A stretch of 36,648 nt of DNA from Actinomycetota bacterium (GTDB lineage: Bacteria; Actinomycetota; Actinomycetes; Actinomycetales; Microbacteriaceae): NCBI GenBank assembly GCA_013297625.1, contig JAAFHT010000014.1:1-36648 (forward strand), in the 5' to 3' direction. Position 1 is the stretch's first letter. Every line of letters begins with the position of its first letter. Shown here in pieces: positions 15,489-23,148 of the stretch. Under the pieces are notes generated by a model, which did not search any database, was not told the origin of the DNA, and saw nothing but the letters and a program-made list of their open reading frames with translations. The position numbers and the translations under genes are program-made.

Positions 15489-16642
15489 CGAACACGCACG
15501 GCGACGGCGCCAAAGCCGAGCAGCAGCAGCAAGGCGGCGAGCAGCGCCGAGCCGAGCACGGGCGACGCGGGTGAGCCGGTGGCCGCGAGTTCCGGGGCCG
15601 CCGCACAGTCGATCGAGAAGGTTTGTGCGTTGCCCTGCGCGCCCCCTACGTAGGCCTCACACGCGTTGAAGAACATGATCTGCTCGGTGAAGTCCACCGC
15701 ATTGAACTCATATGCCGCAATGAACGCAAGTGTCTCGGCGTCGTACTCGTTGATGACGCCGGGAGCGCTCGACCCCATGTCGCTGAGGTACACCGAACGA
15801 CCATCCGGCGACACTGCGCAGTACGAGTAGGAGTTCAGGTCTTCTTCGGTGACTGCATTCGTCGCGACAATCGCGCCCGTGGCCGTCGAGACTCGAAAGA
15901 AGGTCGTCGCGTCTTGGTCGGGAAGGTACAGAGAAAGCCCGTCAGGCGACATGCACGAGCCGTTGCCCTCGAGCAGGCTCACATCGGTATACGAGTCAGA
16001 GACGGTGAGCGAGACGAGATCGATAACGTCAATCGACCCGTCCGAGTACACCGCGTACAAAGTCGAGCCATCGGGCGAGAGGTGGAGCTGCTCCACGATG
16101 GCTCCCGAAGGAAGGATCACAAGGGTATCGATCAGCAGTCCGGTGGAAGGGTCGACGACATACAGTTCATTGTCGATGTAGTCGTGGAGGTAAAGCCGGT
16201 CGCCGCTCGGCGACAGCGCAACCGTCAAGACTCGGGTGAATCCAGGATCAGTAATCCCGTCAACGACCGTCGCTGTCGCGATGTCGATGACCAAGACCTG
16301 CTGAGTCGCCGACGAGTTGTAGTTCGCCACGTAGGCGGTGAGTCCGTCAGGCGAGATCGCGACGCCCCCGGGCCCATCCACCAGGTTCAGCGGATCATCG
16401 ACGATTGTCGTCGTGTTGGCGACCGTATTGATGATGCGCACCTCGTTGTCGTCGTAGCCCGACATGACGATGTACGTTCCGTCAGGAGATGCGTCCCAGT
16501 AACTCGTGTTTGCCCACGTGAAGCTGATTGACTCCGCTCCCGGTCCGGCTGCTGTGGCGGGGGTAGCCACAAACACCGTTGACGCGAGGGCGAGAATCAC
16601 GCCAGCAATGGTCGAACGGCGGAGCAATGAAGACGAGCGCAT
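15461..16642 (-). CDS. Secreted YVTN-like beta-propeller with LAATG sorting signal
   Basis: A 393-residue surface protein. It has a signal peptide (basic RSSSLLRR, hydrophobic AGVILALASTVFVA, cleavage near ATPATAA), six SPDG/SPSG repeats each followed by a beta-strand (for example ISPDGLTAYVAN, LSPDGSTLYAVY, VSPDGRSVYLSD), and a C-terminal LAATG motif near residue 352, then a hydrophobic span and a basic tail (RVRYRSARSSQ). LAxTG is the recognition motif of class E sortases in high-GC actinobacteria. The protein is therefore probably joined to the wall. Its ligand is unknown. ATG 16642 has GGGAG 8 nt upstream. The 3' end overlaps rsmD by 28 nt. Codon use is less GC-biased than its neighbours. 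Confidence 0.88.
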   Translation of the reverse strand: MRSSSLLRRSTIAGVILALASTVFVATPATAAGPGAESISFTWANTSYWDASPDGTYIVMSGYDDNEVRIINTVANTTTIVDDPLNLVDGPGGVAISPDGLTAYVANYNSSATQQVLVIDIATATVVDGITDPGFTRVLTVALSPSGDRLYLHDYIDNELYVVDPSTGLLIDTLVILPSGAIVEQLHLSPDGSTLYAVYSDGSIDVIDLVSLTVSDSYTDVSLLEGNGSCMSPDGLSLYLPDQDATTFFRVSTATGAIVATNAVTEEDLNSYSYCAVSPDGRSVYLSDMGSSAPGVINEYDAETLAFIAAYEFNAVDFTEQIMFFNACEAYVGGAQGNAQTFSIDCAAAPELAATGSPASPVLGSALLAALLLLLGFGAVAVRVRYRSARSSQ

Positions 16643-16827
16643 GGCGAAACTCCCGAATATCAGTCGGGTTATATCTGAGCCTAGTTGACAGGCGGATGCT
16701 CGCCAAGCGGTGTCGCGCGGCAAACCCGCGACGAGTCCTCGCGCCCGCGACTTACTGTGGTCGTGTCACGTTGTGGGGGTTCTGCGTCATGAATAGTCAG
16801 AAGCCCGAAACAAAGGAGCGGTGACGG
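16643..16827. promoter_or_regulatory. Divergent intergenic region with short upstream ORFs
   Basis: On the plus strand TACTGT (16753-16758) is a candidate -10 box. A short reading frame from GTG 16763 ends in TGA, which overlaps ATG 16789 of an 11-codon ORF (MNSQKPETKER, stop 16822-16824), which itself ends 3 nt before the next gene. On the minus strand an AT-rich TATAAC stands before the beta-propeller gene. The function of the short ORFs is unknown. Confidence 0.4.
16789..16824 (+). CDS. Possible 11-residue upstream ORF
   Basis: MNSQKPETKER and a TGA stop lie just before ATG 16828 of the membrane protein; the GGAG ribosome site of that gene is inside this ORF. It has no convincing ribosome site of its own. 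It could couple translation, or be chance. Confidence 0.25.
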   Translation: MNSQKPETKER

Positions 16828-17523
16828 ATGCTGTCAGAACCTGAGCTGGACGACCGCTTGGCCAGAGCCAAGCGAGCCGACCTATCGGCACCCGAAGCGT
16901 TTCTCGACGCCATTCTCGCTGAGGCTGCGCAAGAACGACCGTCGACTCGCGCGCCTCGGAAGGCCGTCGTCATCGCGATCATCGGCACTCTCGTGGTCGG
17001 AGGCGCGACTCTCCCCGCCGCCGCCGAAGAGATCCAAACGTTTCTAGCCCAGGCTGACCTCGGCGCCCAAGGCGGAACCGAGGTAATTCCGTACTCGGAG
17101 TGGGTCAACCTCGGTGCGCCCGACTTCCCTGAATACCTGAGAGCGACATTGTGGACTGATGCCACGTTGCCTCCGGGAATGAGTCACGACGAACTGGTCG
17201 AGAAGATCATCGACAGGAAGCCAGAGGGCGGTGGCTACATGCAAGAGGTCGTGTTCCGGATGCAGTACGAGGTGATCGCGCACTGCGGATGGATGTCGGA
17301 GTGGCGACAGGCAATGCTGCGAGGAGACGGTAACGCGGCAAGGATCGCCGCGACGCAGCTCCAGGCAGCAACGACATGGCGCGGACTCGTCTCGACCGAC
17401 GGTGGCGGGATCATGGAGCAATACCGAGGGGTCGCGGACGCTGCCGCGTCGGGTGACGCCCGCACCGTAGCAGCCAGCCCCCGCCACCGCGAGTGCCAGA
17501 TCATGGGTGTGGAGTCCCGGTGA
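16828..17523 (+). CDS. Single-pass membrane protein coupled to an ECF sigma factor
   Basis: A 231-residue protein with a cytoplasmic N-terminal part of about 44 residues (LDDRLARAKRADLSAPEAFL), one transmembrane segment (KAVVIAIIGTLVVGGATLPA, about 45-64) and an outer domain with AHCGWMSEWRQ and a second Cys near the C-terminus. I recognise no named family. The topology and the GTGA overlap with the following sigma gene suggest a partner or anti-sigma-like protein, but no zinc-binding anti-sigma motif (HxxxCxxC) is present and the order is opposite to the usual sigma-then-anti-sigma. ATG 16828 has an AAAGGAG site 8-9 nt upstream. Confidence 0.7.
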   Translation: MLSEPELDDRLARAKRADLSAPEAFLDAILAEAAQERPSTRAPRKAVVIAIIGTLVVGGATLPAAAEEIQTFLAQADLGAQGGTEVIPYSEWVNLGAPDFPEYLRATLWTDATLPPGMSHDELVEKIIDRKPEGGGYMQEVVFRMQYEVIAHCGWMSEWRQAMLRGDGNAARIAATQLQAATTWRGLVSTDGGGIMEQYRGVADAAASGDARTVAASPRHRECQIMGVESR

Positions 17524-18071
17524 CGTCGCCCGTGACGGATGAGTCGCGTCGAGAAAGCGGCGCTTCCTCGACGGTCGACCCAGGGGACATGAAGCAGCTC
17601 TTGCGCGACCTGATGCCCGAGTTGCTTCGCTACTTTGGGCGCCGCGTGCCGAATGCGGAAGATGCTGCCGACTGCCTCGGCGAAACCATGATCGTTCTGT
17701 GGCGGCGACGTGAAGCGGTTCCGCTCGACCGAGAGTCGGCCCGGCGGTACGCCTACGGTGTTGCCGCGAATGTGCTTCGTGAGTCACAACGGGGCCGGGC
17801 ACGGCAGTTTGCTCTCGCCGAGCGCCTTGTCGCCGAATACGACCTCACTCGGGACGGTGTCGCCGACGGGGATACAGACAGCGACCTCGCTCGTGCACTG
17901 AGCGCCTTACGGCCGCTTGACCGTGAGCTCGTGCTCCTCGTCGCGTGGGAAGGGTTCGGCGTGGGCGTAGCCGGAGCGATTCTGGGGCTCAGTGATCAGG
18001 CATCACGTGCGCGGTACTCACGAGCGCGCGCACGCCTTCGTCGCGAGCTCGCCAGCCCCGGCGACGACTGA
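17520..18071 (+). CDS. ECF-type RNA polymerase sigma factor
   Basis: A 183-residue sigma-70-family protein. Region 2 is visible as LLRYFGRRVPNAEDAADCLG followed by ETMIVLWRRREAVP; region 4 as LRPLDRELVLLVAWEGFGV then AGAILGLSDQASRARYSRAR. There is no region 3, as in ECF factors. The start GTG 17520 overlaps the stop of the upstream membrane protein gene (GTGA), so the two are coupled in translation. It likely redirects transcription to a small regulon in response to a signal sensed at the membrane. No ECF promoter target could be identified. It ends 5 nt from the convergent thiL. Confidence 0.87.
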   Translation: MTSPVTDESRRESGASSTVDPGDMKQLLRDLMPELLRYFGRRVPNAEDAADCLGETMIVLWRRREAVPLDRESARRYAYGVAANVLRESQRGRARQFALAERLVAEYDLTRDGVADGDTDSDLARALSALRPLDRELVLLVAWEGFGVGVAGAILGLSDQASRARYSRARARLRRELASPGDD

Positions 18072-18076
18072 TCCGG

Positions 18077-19132
18077 TCAGCCGGCCTGCCCGCTCCACTC
18101 GGCGAACGGGTCCCAGCCGCCGCGCTCGTCGAACACGCGGCCGTCGACGAGCACCGCGGGCCCGTGGCGATCGGCCGCGACGACCCGGCCGATGACGCGA
18201 AATCCGCCGGGAAGAGCATCCACGGGCGGCGCCACGTCGGGCGGGAAGGTCGCCAGCAGCGCGTGGTCTTCTCCCCCGGTGAGCGCGAGCGACGCGGGCG
18301 CGGCCGGGTCGAGCCCGTGCGCGAGCGCGACCTCGCGCACCTGTGCGCTGTCGAGATCGAGTGAGACTCCGCTCGCGTGGGCGATACGGCGCGCGTCGAG
18401 GGCGAGGCCATCGCTCAGGTCGAGCATGGCGGAGGCTCCGCCGAGGGCGGCGGCGACGCCGTCCGCGATCGGCGGGTGCGGCGTGAGCTGGGCGGTGATG
18501 GGCACGGGATGCTCGGCGCGCAGCCGCAGCGCGGCAGCAGCATCCGGAGCCCCCGTCGCATCGACCGCACGCTCGAACAGCAGACGCAACCCATCGGAGG
18601 CCAACCCCAGCGAGCCGGAGACCGCGACCCAGTCGCCCGGCCGCGCGCCGGAGCGCGTCACGGGCTCGCGATCCTCGAGGTCACCGAACGCCGTGACGGC
18701 GATGGTGAGCACGTTCGACACACTGAGGTCTCCGCCAATGACTCCGCAGCCGGGCGCGAGCGCCTCGCATGCATCGCGCAGGCCCTCGGCGAGCGCCTCG
18801 AGCTCGGCGACCGGCGTCTCGGCGGGCGCGGCCAGGGCCACGACGAGGGCCGTGGGCCGCGCGCCCATCGCCGCAACGTCGCTGAGGTTCGTGGCCGCGG
18901 CCTTGAACCCGAGGTCGTGCATGGTCGACCACGCGGTGCGAAAGTCGGGGCCGTGAATCATCATGTCGGTCGTGATCACGACGCGGCCGTCGGCGGCGGC
19001 GAGCACAGCGGCGTCGTCGCCGGGGCCGAGCACGGTCGCATCGCTTTCCGGCAACAGCGGAATGATGCGCGCGAGCGCGGCAAGCTCACCGACTGACCCG
19101 AGGGTGTCGACAGGATGCGCGGCGCTGGTCAC
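18077..19132 (-). CDS. thiL: Thiamine-monophosphate kinase
   Basis: It phosphorylates thiamine monophosphate to the active cofactor thiamine diphosphate. The 351-residue protein shows the PurM/ThiL fold signatures: GPGDDAAVL near the start, VITTDMMIHGPDFR, DLGFKAAATNLSDVAAMGA, GVIGGDLS, DLSDGLALDARRIA and the C-terminal GGEDHALLATFP. The start is GTG 19132, 6 nt after TAGCGT, with no ribosome site. Its vicinity to a DUF3515 lipoprotein gene and ddl matches the actinobacterial gene order. No TPP riboswitch is visible upstream. Confidence 0.95.
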   Translation of the reverse strand: MTSAAHPVDTLGSVGELAALARIIPLLPESDATVLGPGDDAAVLAAADGRVVITTDMMIHGPDFRTAWSTMHDLGFKAAATNLSDVAAMGARPTALVVALAAPAETPVAELEALAEGLRDACEALAPGCGVIGGDLSVSNVLTIAVTAFGDLEDREPVTRSGARPGDWVAVSGSLGLASDGLRLLFERAVDATGAPDAAAALRLRAEHPVPITAQLTPHPPIADGVAAALGGASAMLDLSDGLALDARRIAHASGVSLDLDSAQVREVALAHGLDPAAPASLALTGGEDHALLATFPPDVAPPVDALPGGFRVIGRVVAADRHGPAVLVDGRVFDERGGWDPFAEWSGQAG

Positions 19133-19190
19133 GCGTCAACGCTAGTCGGCCCCACGCGCGCGAGCACTCTCACGCCGGTACTCTCGACCC

Positions 19191-19709
19191 ATGGCCACCT
19201 CACCCGAGCCCACCGCGCCCGACTCCTCCGCTTCGCCCTACGGCCCTGCTGACGGAGTCGAGCAGCTGTTCGGCGCAACAGCCGAGGCGCCCACCGCGCC
19301 CGCCGAACCCGCCACGCCCGAGGCGACTTTGGCATGGGTCGACCGCGGCCGGCGCATCCTGACCATCGCGACGTGGATCACGGCGGGCCTTTCGATCGCG
19401 CTCACGATCGGCATCGTCATTCTCGGGGTGCTCAACGTGGGCGCCGCCGATCTCGTGCCCGGAGAACTCACCGACACGCTCGTGTGGTCATCGATCTTCG
19501 CCGCCCCCATCTCGTTCACGATCGCGATGAACCTGCTGGTGTGGCGCGGGATGCTGCGGGCGCTGAGCCGCCGCACGCGCGGGCAGGCCATCGCGATCGT
19601 CATCGTCGTGTCGATCGCCCTCGCTTTCGCGAGCGTGCTGATCGTCACGGGCTTGCTGTTCGCGGGCTTCCTCGCGGGCATCACGTTCAGCGCGGGCAGC
19701 GGCTTCTAG
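19191..19709 (+). CDS. Membrane protein with proline-rich N-terminus
   Basis: A 172-residue protein with an acidic Pro/Ala-rich cytoplasmic tail of about 50 residues (rich in TAP, PAEP, ATPEA) and four hydrophobic segments: ILTIATWITAGLSIALTIGI, VWSSIFAAPISFTIAMNLLV and two more near the end. No family recognised. ATG 19191 follows TACTCT (19179-19184) by 6 nt and lacks a ribosome site, so the mRNA is probably leaderless. It lies between thiL and the DUF3515 gene. Confidence 0.75.
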   Translation: MATSPEPTAPDSSASPYGPADGVEQLFGATAEAPTAPAEPATPEATLAWVDRGRRILTIATWITAGLSIALTIGIVILGVLNVGAADLVPGELTDTLVWSSIFAAPISFTIAMNLLVWRGMLRALSRRTRGQAIAIVIVVSIALAFASVLIVTGLLFAGFLAGITFSAGSGF

Positions 19710-19771
19710 CCGCGCGGCCAGCCGCGCCGCTCGAAGCCGACGCCAACCTCTGCCGCGATAGCGTGGTGACG

Positions 19772-20308
19772 ATGTCGACACGCACCGTTCCCTTTCGCGC
19801 CCGCTGGGCATCCGTGGCCCTCATGGCGACCGCGGCCCTCGTGCTGAGCGGTTGCGCTGGCACGGTGCCGCTCGACCCCGGCCCCGATGCGAACAACCCC
19901 GAGTGCGCGGCGATCTCGGTGCGCGTGCCCGACACCATCAACGACCTCAACCGCCGCACGACGAACGCGCAAGCCACGGCCGCGTGGGGTGACCCGGCTG
20001 CGGTCATTTACCGCTGCGGCCTGCCCGAGCAGGGCCCGAGCGACCTGCCGTGCTTCGAGGTCGACGGCGTCGACTGGTTGCTCGACGAGTCGAACGCTCC
20101 CCGCTACGTCTTCACAACCTACGGCCGCACTCCTGTGACCGAAGTCATCGTCGACATCACTTACGTCGCGGGAGCCGACGCCGTTCGGGCGATCAGCCCC
20201 GCGGTCTCGTTCGTGGATGCTGATGCCCGGTGCCTCGCGGCCACCGACGTCTTCGGCGGCGGGTCGGTGGGCCCCACGGGCGAGCCCACCCCGACGCCGA
20301 CGCCCTAG
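19772..20308 (+). CDS. DUF3515 lipoprotein
   Basis: A 178-residue secreted lipoprotein. The signal peptide has a basic start (STRTVPFRARW) and the lipobox LSGCAG, followed by the DUF3515 hallmark LDPGPDANNPECAAISVRVP; later come the conserved YRCGLPE, CFEVDGVDWL and YGRTPVTEVIVDI. The mycobacterial member lies between ddl and thiL, as here, but the role of the family is unknown. ATG 19772 is 7 nt after TAGCGT (19759-19764); GTG 19763 and 19766 are in-frame alternatives. Its stop lies 6 nt from the convergent ddl stop. Confidence 0.9.
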   Translation: MSTRTVPFRARWASVALMATAALVLSGCAGTVPLDPGPDANNPECAAISVRVPDTINDLNRRTTNAQATAAWGDPAAVIYRCGLPEQGPSDLPCFEVDGVDWLLDESNAPRYVFTTYGRTPVTEVIVDITYVAGADAVRAISPAVSFVDADARCLAATDVFGGGSVGPTGEPTPTPTP

Positions 20309-20314
20309 GCAGAC

Positions 20315-21463
20315 CTACGCGCGGGGCCCGTCGAGCCCGACGAGCTTGCCCGCGATGCCGCCCGCTGCCCGCAGTGCGGCGCCGCCCCCGAATCCCGCTT
20401 GCGGAAACACGACACGGCGATCACGGGCTTCGGTCAGTGCGTCGAGCAGCACGGTCGCGGCAGGCTGCAGCGGCGCCCAGAGGTAGAGCGAGAGCGCACC
20501 GGGGATCGAGTTGACCTCGTTGACGAAGAGCTCGCCGGTCTTCTCGTCGAGCAGCAGGTCGACGCGCACAATGCTCGTGAGGCGCGTGACCTCGGCGACG
20601 CGCTCGGCCAGCTCGCGAGCCTTCGCGTGAACCGCGTCGGGCACGCTGGCCGGAAACTCGCGCGGAGCGCTCATGAAGCCCGCCTCGGCTCCGGCACCAC
20701 CCGCGAGGTACTTCTCGGCATACGAGTAGAGCGCGCTGCCCGCGTCGCCGCGCAGTGGCTTTTCGAGCGGCGTGATCTCGAGCGAGGGGTAGGTGCGAAA
20801 GGCAATGTTGAGGTCGACGAGCTCGGGGCGGTACGGCTCAACCACCGCGCCCGTGCGCAAGTGAACGCTCGTGGCGGCGAGCGCGCGCGCCGCATCCACG
20901 TCGTCAGCAATCTCGATGCCGATCGACGAGCCACCAAAGCGCGGCTTGACGATGTAGGGGCCCGCGAAGCTCGGCTCGACGATCGTCGACACGGCTTCAC
21001 GCGGTAATGAGGGGATGCCCGCGGCGTGCATGAGCCCACCGAACGCGAGCTTGTCCATACCGACGGCGCCCGCGAAGAGGGTGGAGCCCGTGGCGGGGAT
21101 TCCCATGAGCGAGAACACTGCCGCAGCACCGCCACCCTCGCCGACTCCGCCGTGCAGGCACAGCAGAGCGGCCTCGATCTCGAGGCGCTCGGCACCGAGG
21201 CGCTTGCGGCGATAGAGCCCGGGCTCGCCCGAGACGCGCGCCTCGAGCACGACCGAGTCGCGCGGAGCACCCTCGAGGTAGTCTTTCGCCTCGGTTGCGT
21301 CAGGAACGCGGTACCACTCCCCCGTGGGCGACCAGTAGATCGGCACGACGCTGTGGCCCGCGGCGGTGAGAACGCGCTCGGCCTGCAAGCCGGTCAGAAT
21401 CGAGATCTCGTGCTCGGGGCTCGGGCCGCCAAAAACGACGGCCCAGGGGGCAATACCAGCCAT
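20315..21463 (-). CDS. ddl: D-alanine--D-alanine ligase family protein
   Basis: This ATP-grasp enzyme of 382 residues has VVFGGPSPEHEISILTG at the N-terminus, LLCLHGGVGEGG, IVKPRFGGSSIGIEI (ATP-binding), and the C-terminal RVDLLLDEKTGELFVNEVNS followed by IPGALS. It probably forms D-alanyl-D-alanine for peptidoglycan. The last motif usually reads NEVNTMPG or similar; IPGALSLYLW is a divergent ending, so a related dipeptide ligase is possible. Its position next to the DUF3515 and thiL genes matches the conserved actinobacterial ddl locus. ATG 21463 has GAGGGA 5 nt upstream. It follows a MurF-like gene on the same strand by 68 nt. Confidence 0.85.
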   Translation of the reverse strand: MAGIAPWAVVFGGPSPEHEISILTGLQAERVLTAAGHSVVPIYWSPTGEWYRVPDATEAKDYLEGAPRDSVVLEARVSGEPGLYRRKRLGAERLEIEAALLCLHGGVGEGGGAAAVFSLMGIPATGSTLFAGAVGMDKLAFGGLMHAAGIPSLPREAVSTIVEPSFAGPYIVKPRFGGSSIGIEIADDVDAARALAATSVHLRTGAVVEPYRPELVDLNIAFRTYPSLEITPLEKPLRGDAGSALYSYAEKYLAGGAGAEAGFMSAPREFPASVPDAVHAKARELAERVAEVTRLTSIVRVDLLLDEKTGELFVNEVNSIPGALSLYLWAPLQPAATVLLDALTEARDRRVVFPQAGFGGGAALRAAGGIAGKLVGLDGPRA

Positions 21464-21531
21464 GATTCCCTCACGTGATCGAGTGCCGCGGCAGTCAGCC
21501 CTGAACGGCTCAGCTCTGCCCGGGCGGCCGA

Positions 21532-23148
21532 TCAGGGGTAGTGGTCGGGCAGATCGTTCTCGTAGAGGATAACGCCCCGGTCACCCGCAGCTTCGACCGC
21601 ACGAGCAACAGCGGCGTCACGCAGATCAACGGGGATCGCCCCCGGGGCGCCCACCGCGGCCGCGCTGGCATACCCGGCAAGCAAAGCCGAGCGGTTCGTT
21701 CGGGCGACCGCGAAGAGCAATCCGCCCGCCGTGGCAATGGCCGCACCAAAGGCGTGGTTGCGCTCTGCTTGCACGGGTCCGAGCTCAACCATGCCGGGCG
21801 TGACGACCACGAGCGGCCCTCCGCGTTCGGCGGCGAGGGATGCCGCGCCCTCAAGGGCGCGGAGCGCCCCCACCGGATTCGAGTTATAGGTGTCGTCGAT
21901 CACGAGCGCACCACTCGGAGCCTGCTGCACTTCAGCGCGATGCTGCGAGCCCGGAAGGTCGGCAAGGCGGGCCGCGATCGTGGCGACGGGAACATCCGCC
22001 GCGAGGGCAATCGCCGCCGCAACCGCCACGTTGACGGCGTGGCCCGTGTTCGAGACCGTGACGGATACGGGCTCGGCGCCAGGCCCGATCACCAGGCTGC
22101 TCGGCTCGCCCTCGCCGCCGGGAGTCAGCACGACGTCGGCCACGCCCCCCGCCACGCAACTGACCGTGACGACGCGCTTACCCTGCGCCGCGCACTGCTC
22201 GGCGAGAGCCTCGAGGCGTCGGTCGTCGATCGGCAGCACGACCGTGCCGGCGCGCTCGGTGATCTCAGCCTTGGCGCTGAAGATGACGTCGGTCGAGCCC
22301 ATGCGCTGCAAGTGCGCTTCACCGATGACCGTGATGGCCGCGATGTCGGGCGGAAAGTAGGTCGACAGTTCGCGAATCTCGCCGGGGCCGAAGATGCCCA
22401 TCTCGGCGACGAACACCTCGGTGCCCGGCACGAGCTTGTCATTGACGGCTCGCGAGAGCCCGAGGCGGTTATTGAAGGATGCGGGGCTCGCGACCGTCGT
22501 AAACGTCGCGCTCAGCAAGTGAGCCACGTAGTTCTTCGTGCTCGTCTTGCCGTAGGAGCCCGTGATCGCAATGACGCGTGGGCGCACTTGGGCGAGTCGC
22601 TTCTGCGCGGCCAGAACGAACTTCTTCGAGCCCGCCTTCTCGATCGGCGCGGTGATGGCGAGCGCCAGATCAGTCAGCGGCGCGCTCAGCAGCAGCGTGA
22701 GGGCAACCCCCGCCGGGCCGATGAGGGCCAGCAAGCCCATGCCAATCGCAAGGTGCAGCAGAATCCACACGAGCAGCAAGCGCTTGAGGCGACTCGTCAT
22801 CGCGAGTTTCGCCGAACGCCCGCGCATCGGGAGGCCTACGGGGAAGAAAGCGAGCAACACCACGGCGAAAGCCGTGAGCGATGCGCACAGTATGTGCCCC
22901 GACTTCGCGTCGTCACCGGGCACCACCAACGGCACCAAGAGTGCCGCCGCGGTTCCCGCCGCCGCCGTGAGAAAGACAACGAGCGAAATAGCCTCGGTCT
23001 GCACCCAGAGTTGTGCCATGCGCGAGACCGAGCCCGGCACATAGTGCTCACGTTGCGCCACGCGCACCCAGCGAGCCGCGATCGGCACCGCGGCCGCGGC
23101 GCCCACCAGCGCGATAGCGATGAGCGCGGGAAGGGGATCGATCGTCAT
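21532..23148 (-). CDS. MurF-like Mur ligase fused to an N-terminal membrane domain
   Basis: A 538-residue protein. Residues 1 to about 165 contain roughly four to five transmembrane segments (for example IAIALVGAAAAVPIAA, LVVFLTAAAGTAAALLVPLV, the LTAFAVVLLAFFPVG stretch and LVWILLHLAIGMGLLALIG). The rest is a Mur ligase: ITGSYGKTSTKNYVAHLL (ATP site near 197), VFVAEMGIFGPGEIREL, VIGEAHLQRMGS, and the MurF-type VIDDTYNSNPVGALRAL. The motifs agree with UDP-MurNAc-tripeptide:D-Ala-D-Ala ligase. MurF is normally soluble, so the membrane domain is unusual. The start overlaps the upstream hydrolase stop (ATGA) and ddl follows, so it sits in a D-Ala-D-Ala-using operon. Confidence 0.85.
   Translation of the reverse strand: MTIDPLPALIAIALVGAAAAVPIAARWVRVAQREHYVPGSVSRMAQLWVQTEAISLVVFLTAAAGTAAALLVPLVVPGDDAKSGHILCASLTAFAVVLLAFFPVGLPMRGRSAKLAMTSRLKRLLLVWILLHLAIGMGLLALIGPAGVALTLLLSAPLTDLALAITAPIEKAGSKKFVLAAQKRLAQVRPRVIAITGSYGKTSTKNYVAHLLSATFTTVASPASFNNRLGLSRAVNDKLVPGTEVFVAEMGIFGPGEIRELSTYFPPDIAAITVIGEAHLQRMGSTDVIFSAKAEITERAGTVVLPIDDRRLEALAEQCAAQGKRVVTVSCVAGGVADVVLTPGGEGEPSSLVIGPGAEPVSVTVSNTGHAVNVAVAAAIALAADVPVATIAARLADLPGSQHRAEVQQAPSGALVIDDTYNSNPVGALRALEGAASLAAERGGPLVVVTPGMVELGPVQAERNHAFGAAIATAGGLLFAVARTNRSALLAGYASAAAVGAPGAIPVDLRDAAVARAVEAAGDRGVILYENDLPDHYP

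Noticed and set aside
18077-19190. TPP riboswitch controlling thiL
   Set aside because: The start codon is 6 nt from the -10 box, leaving no leader for a riboswitch, and no THI-box sequence is seen.
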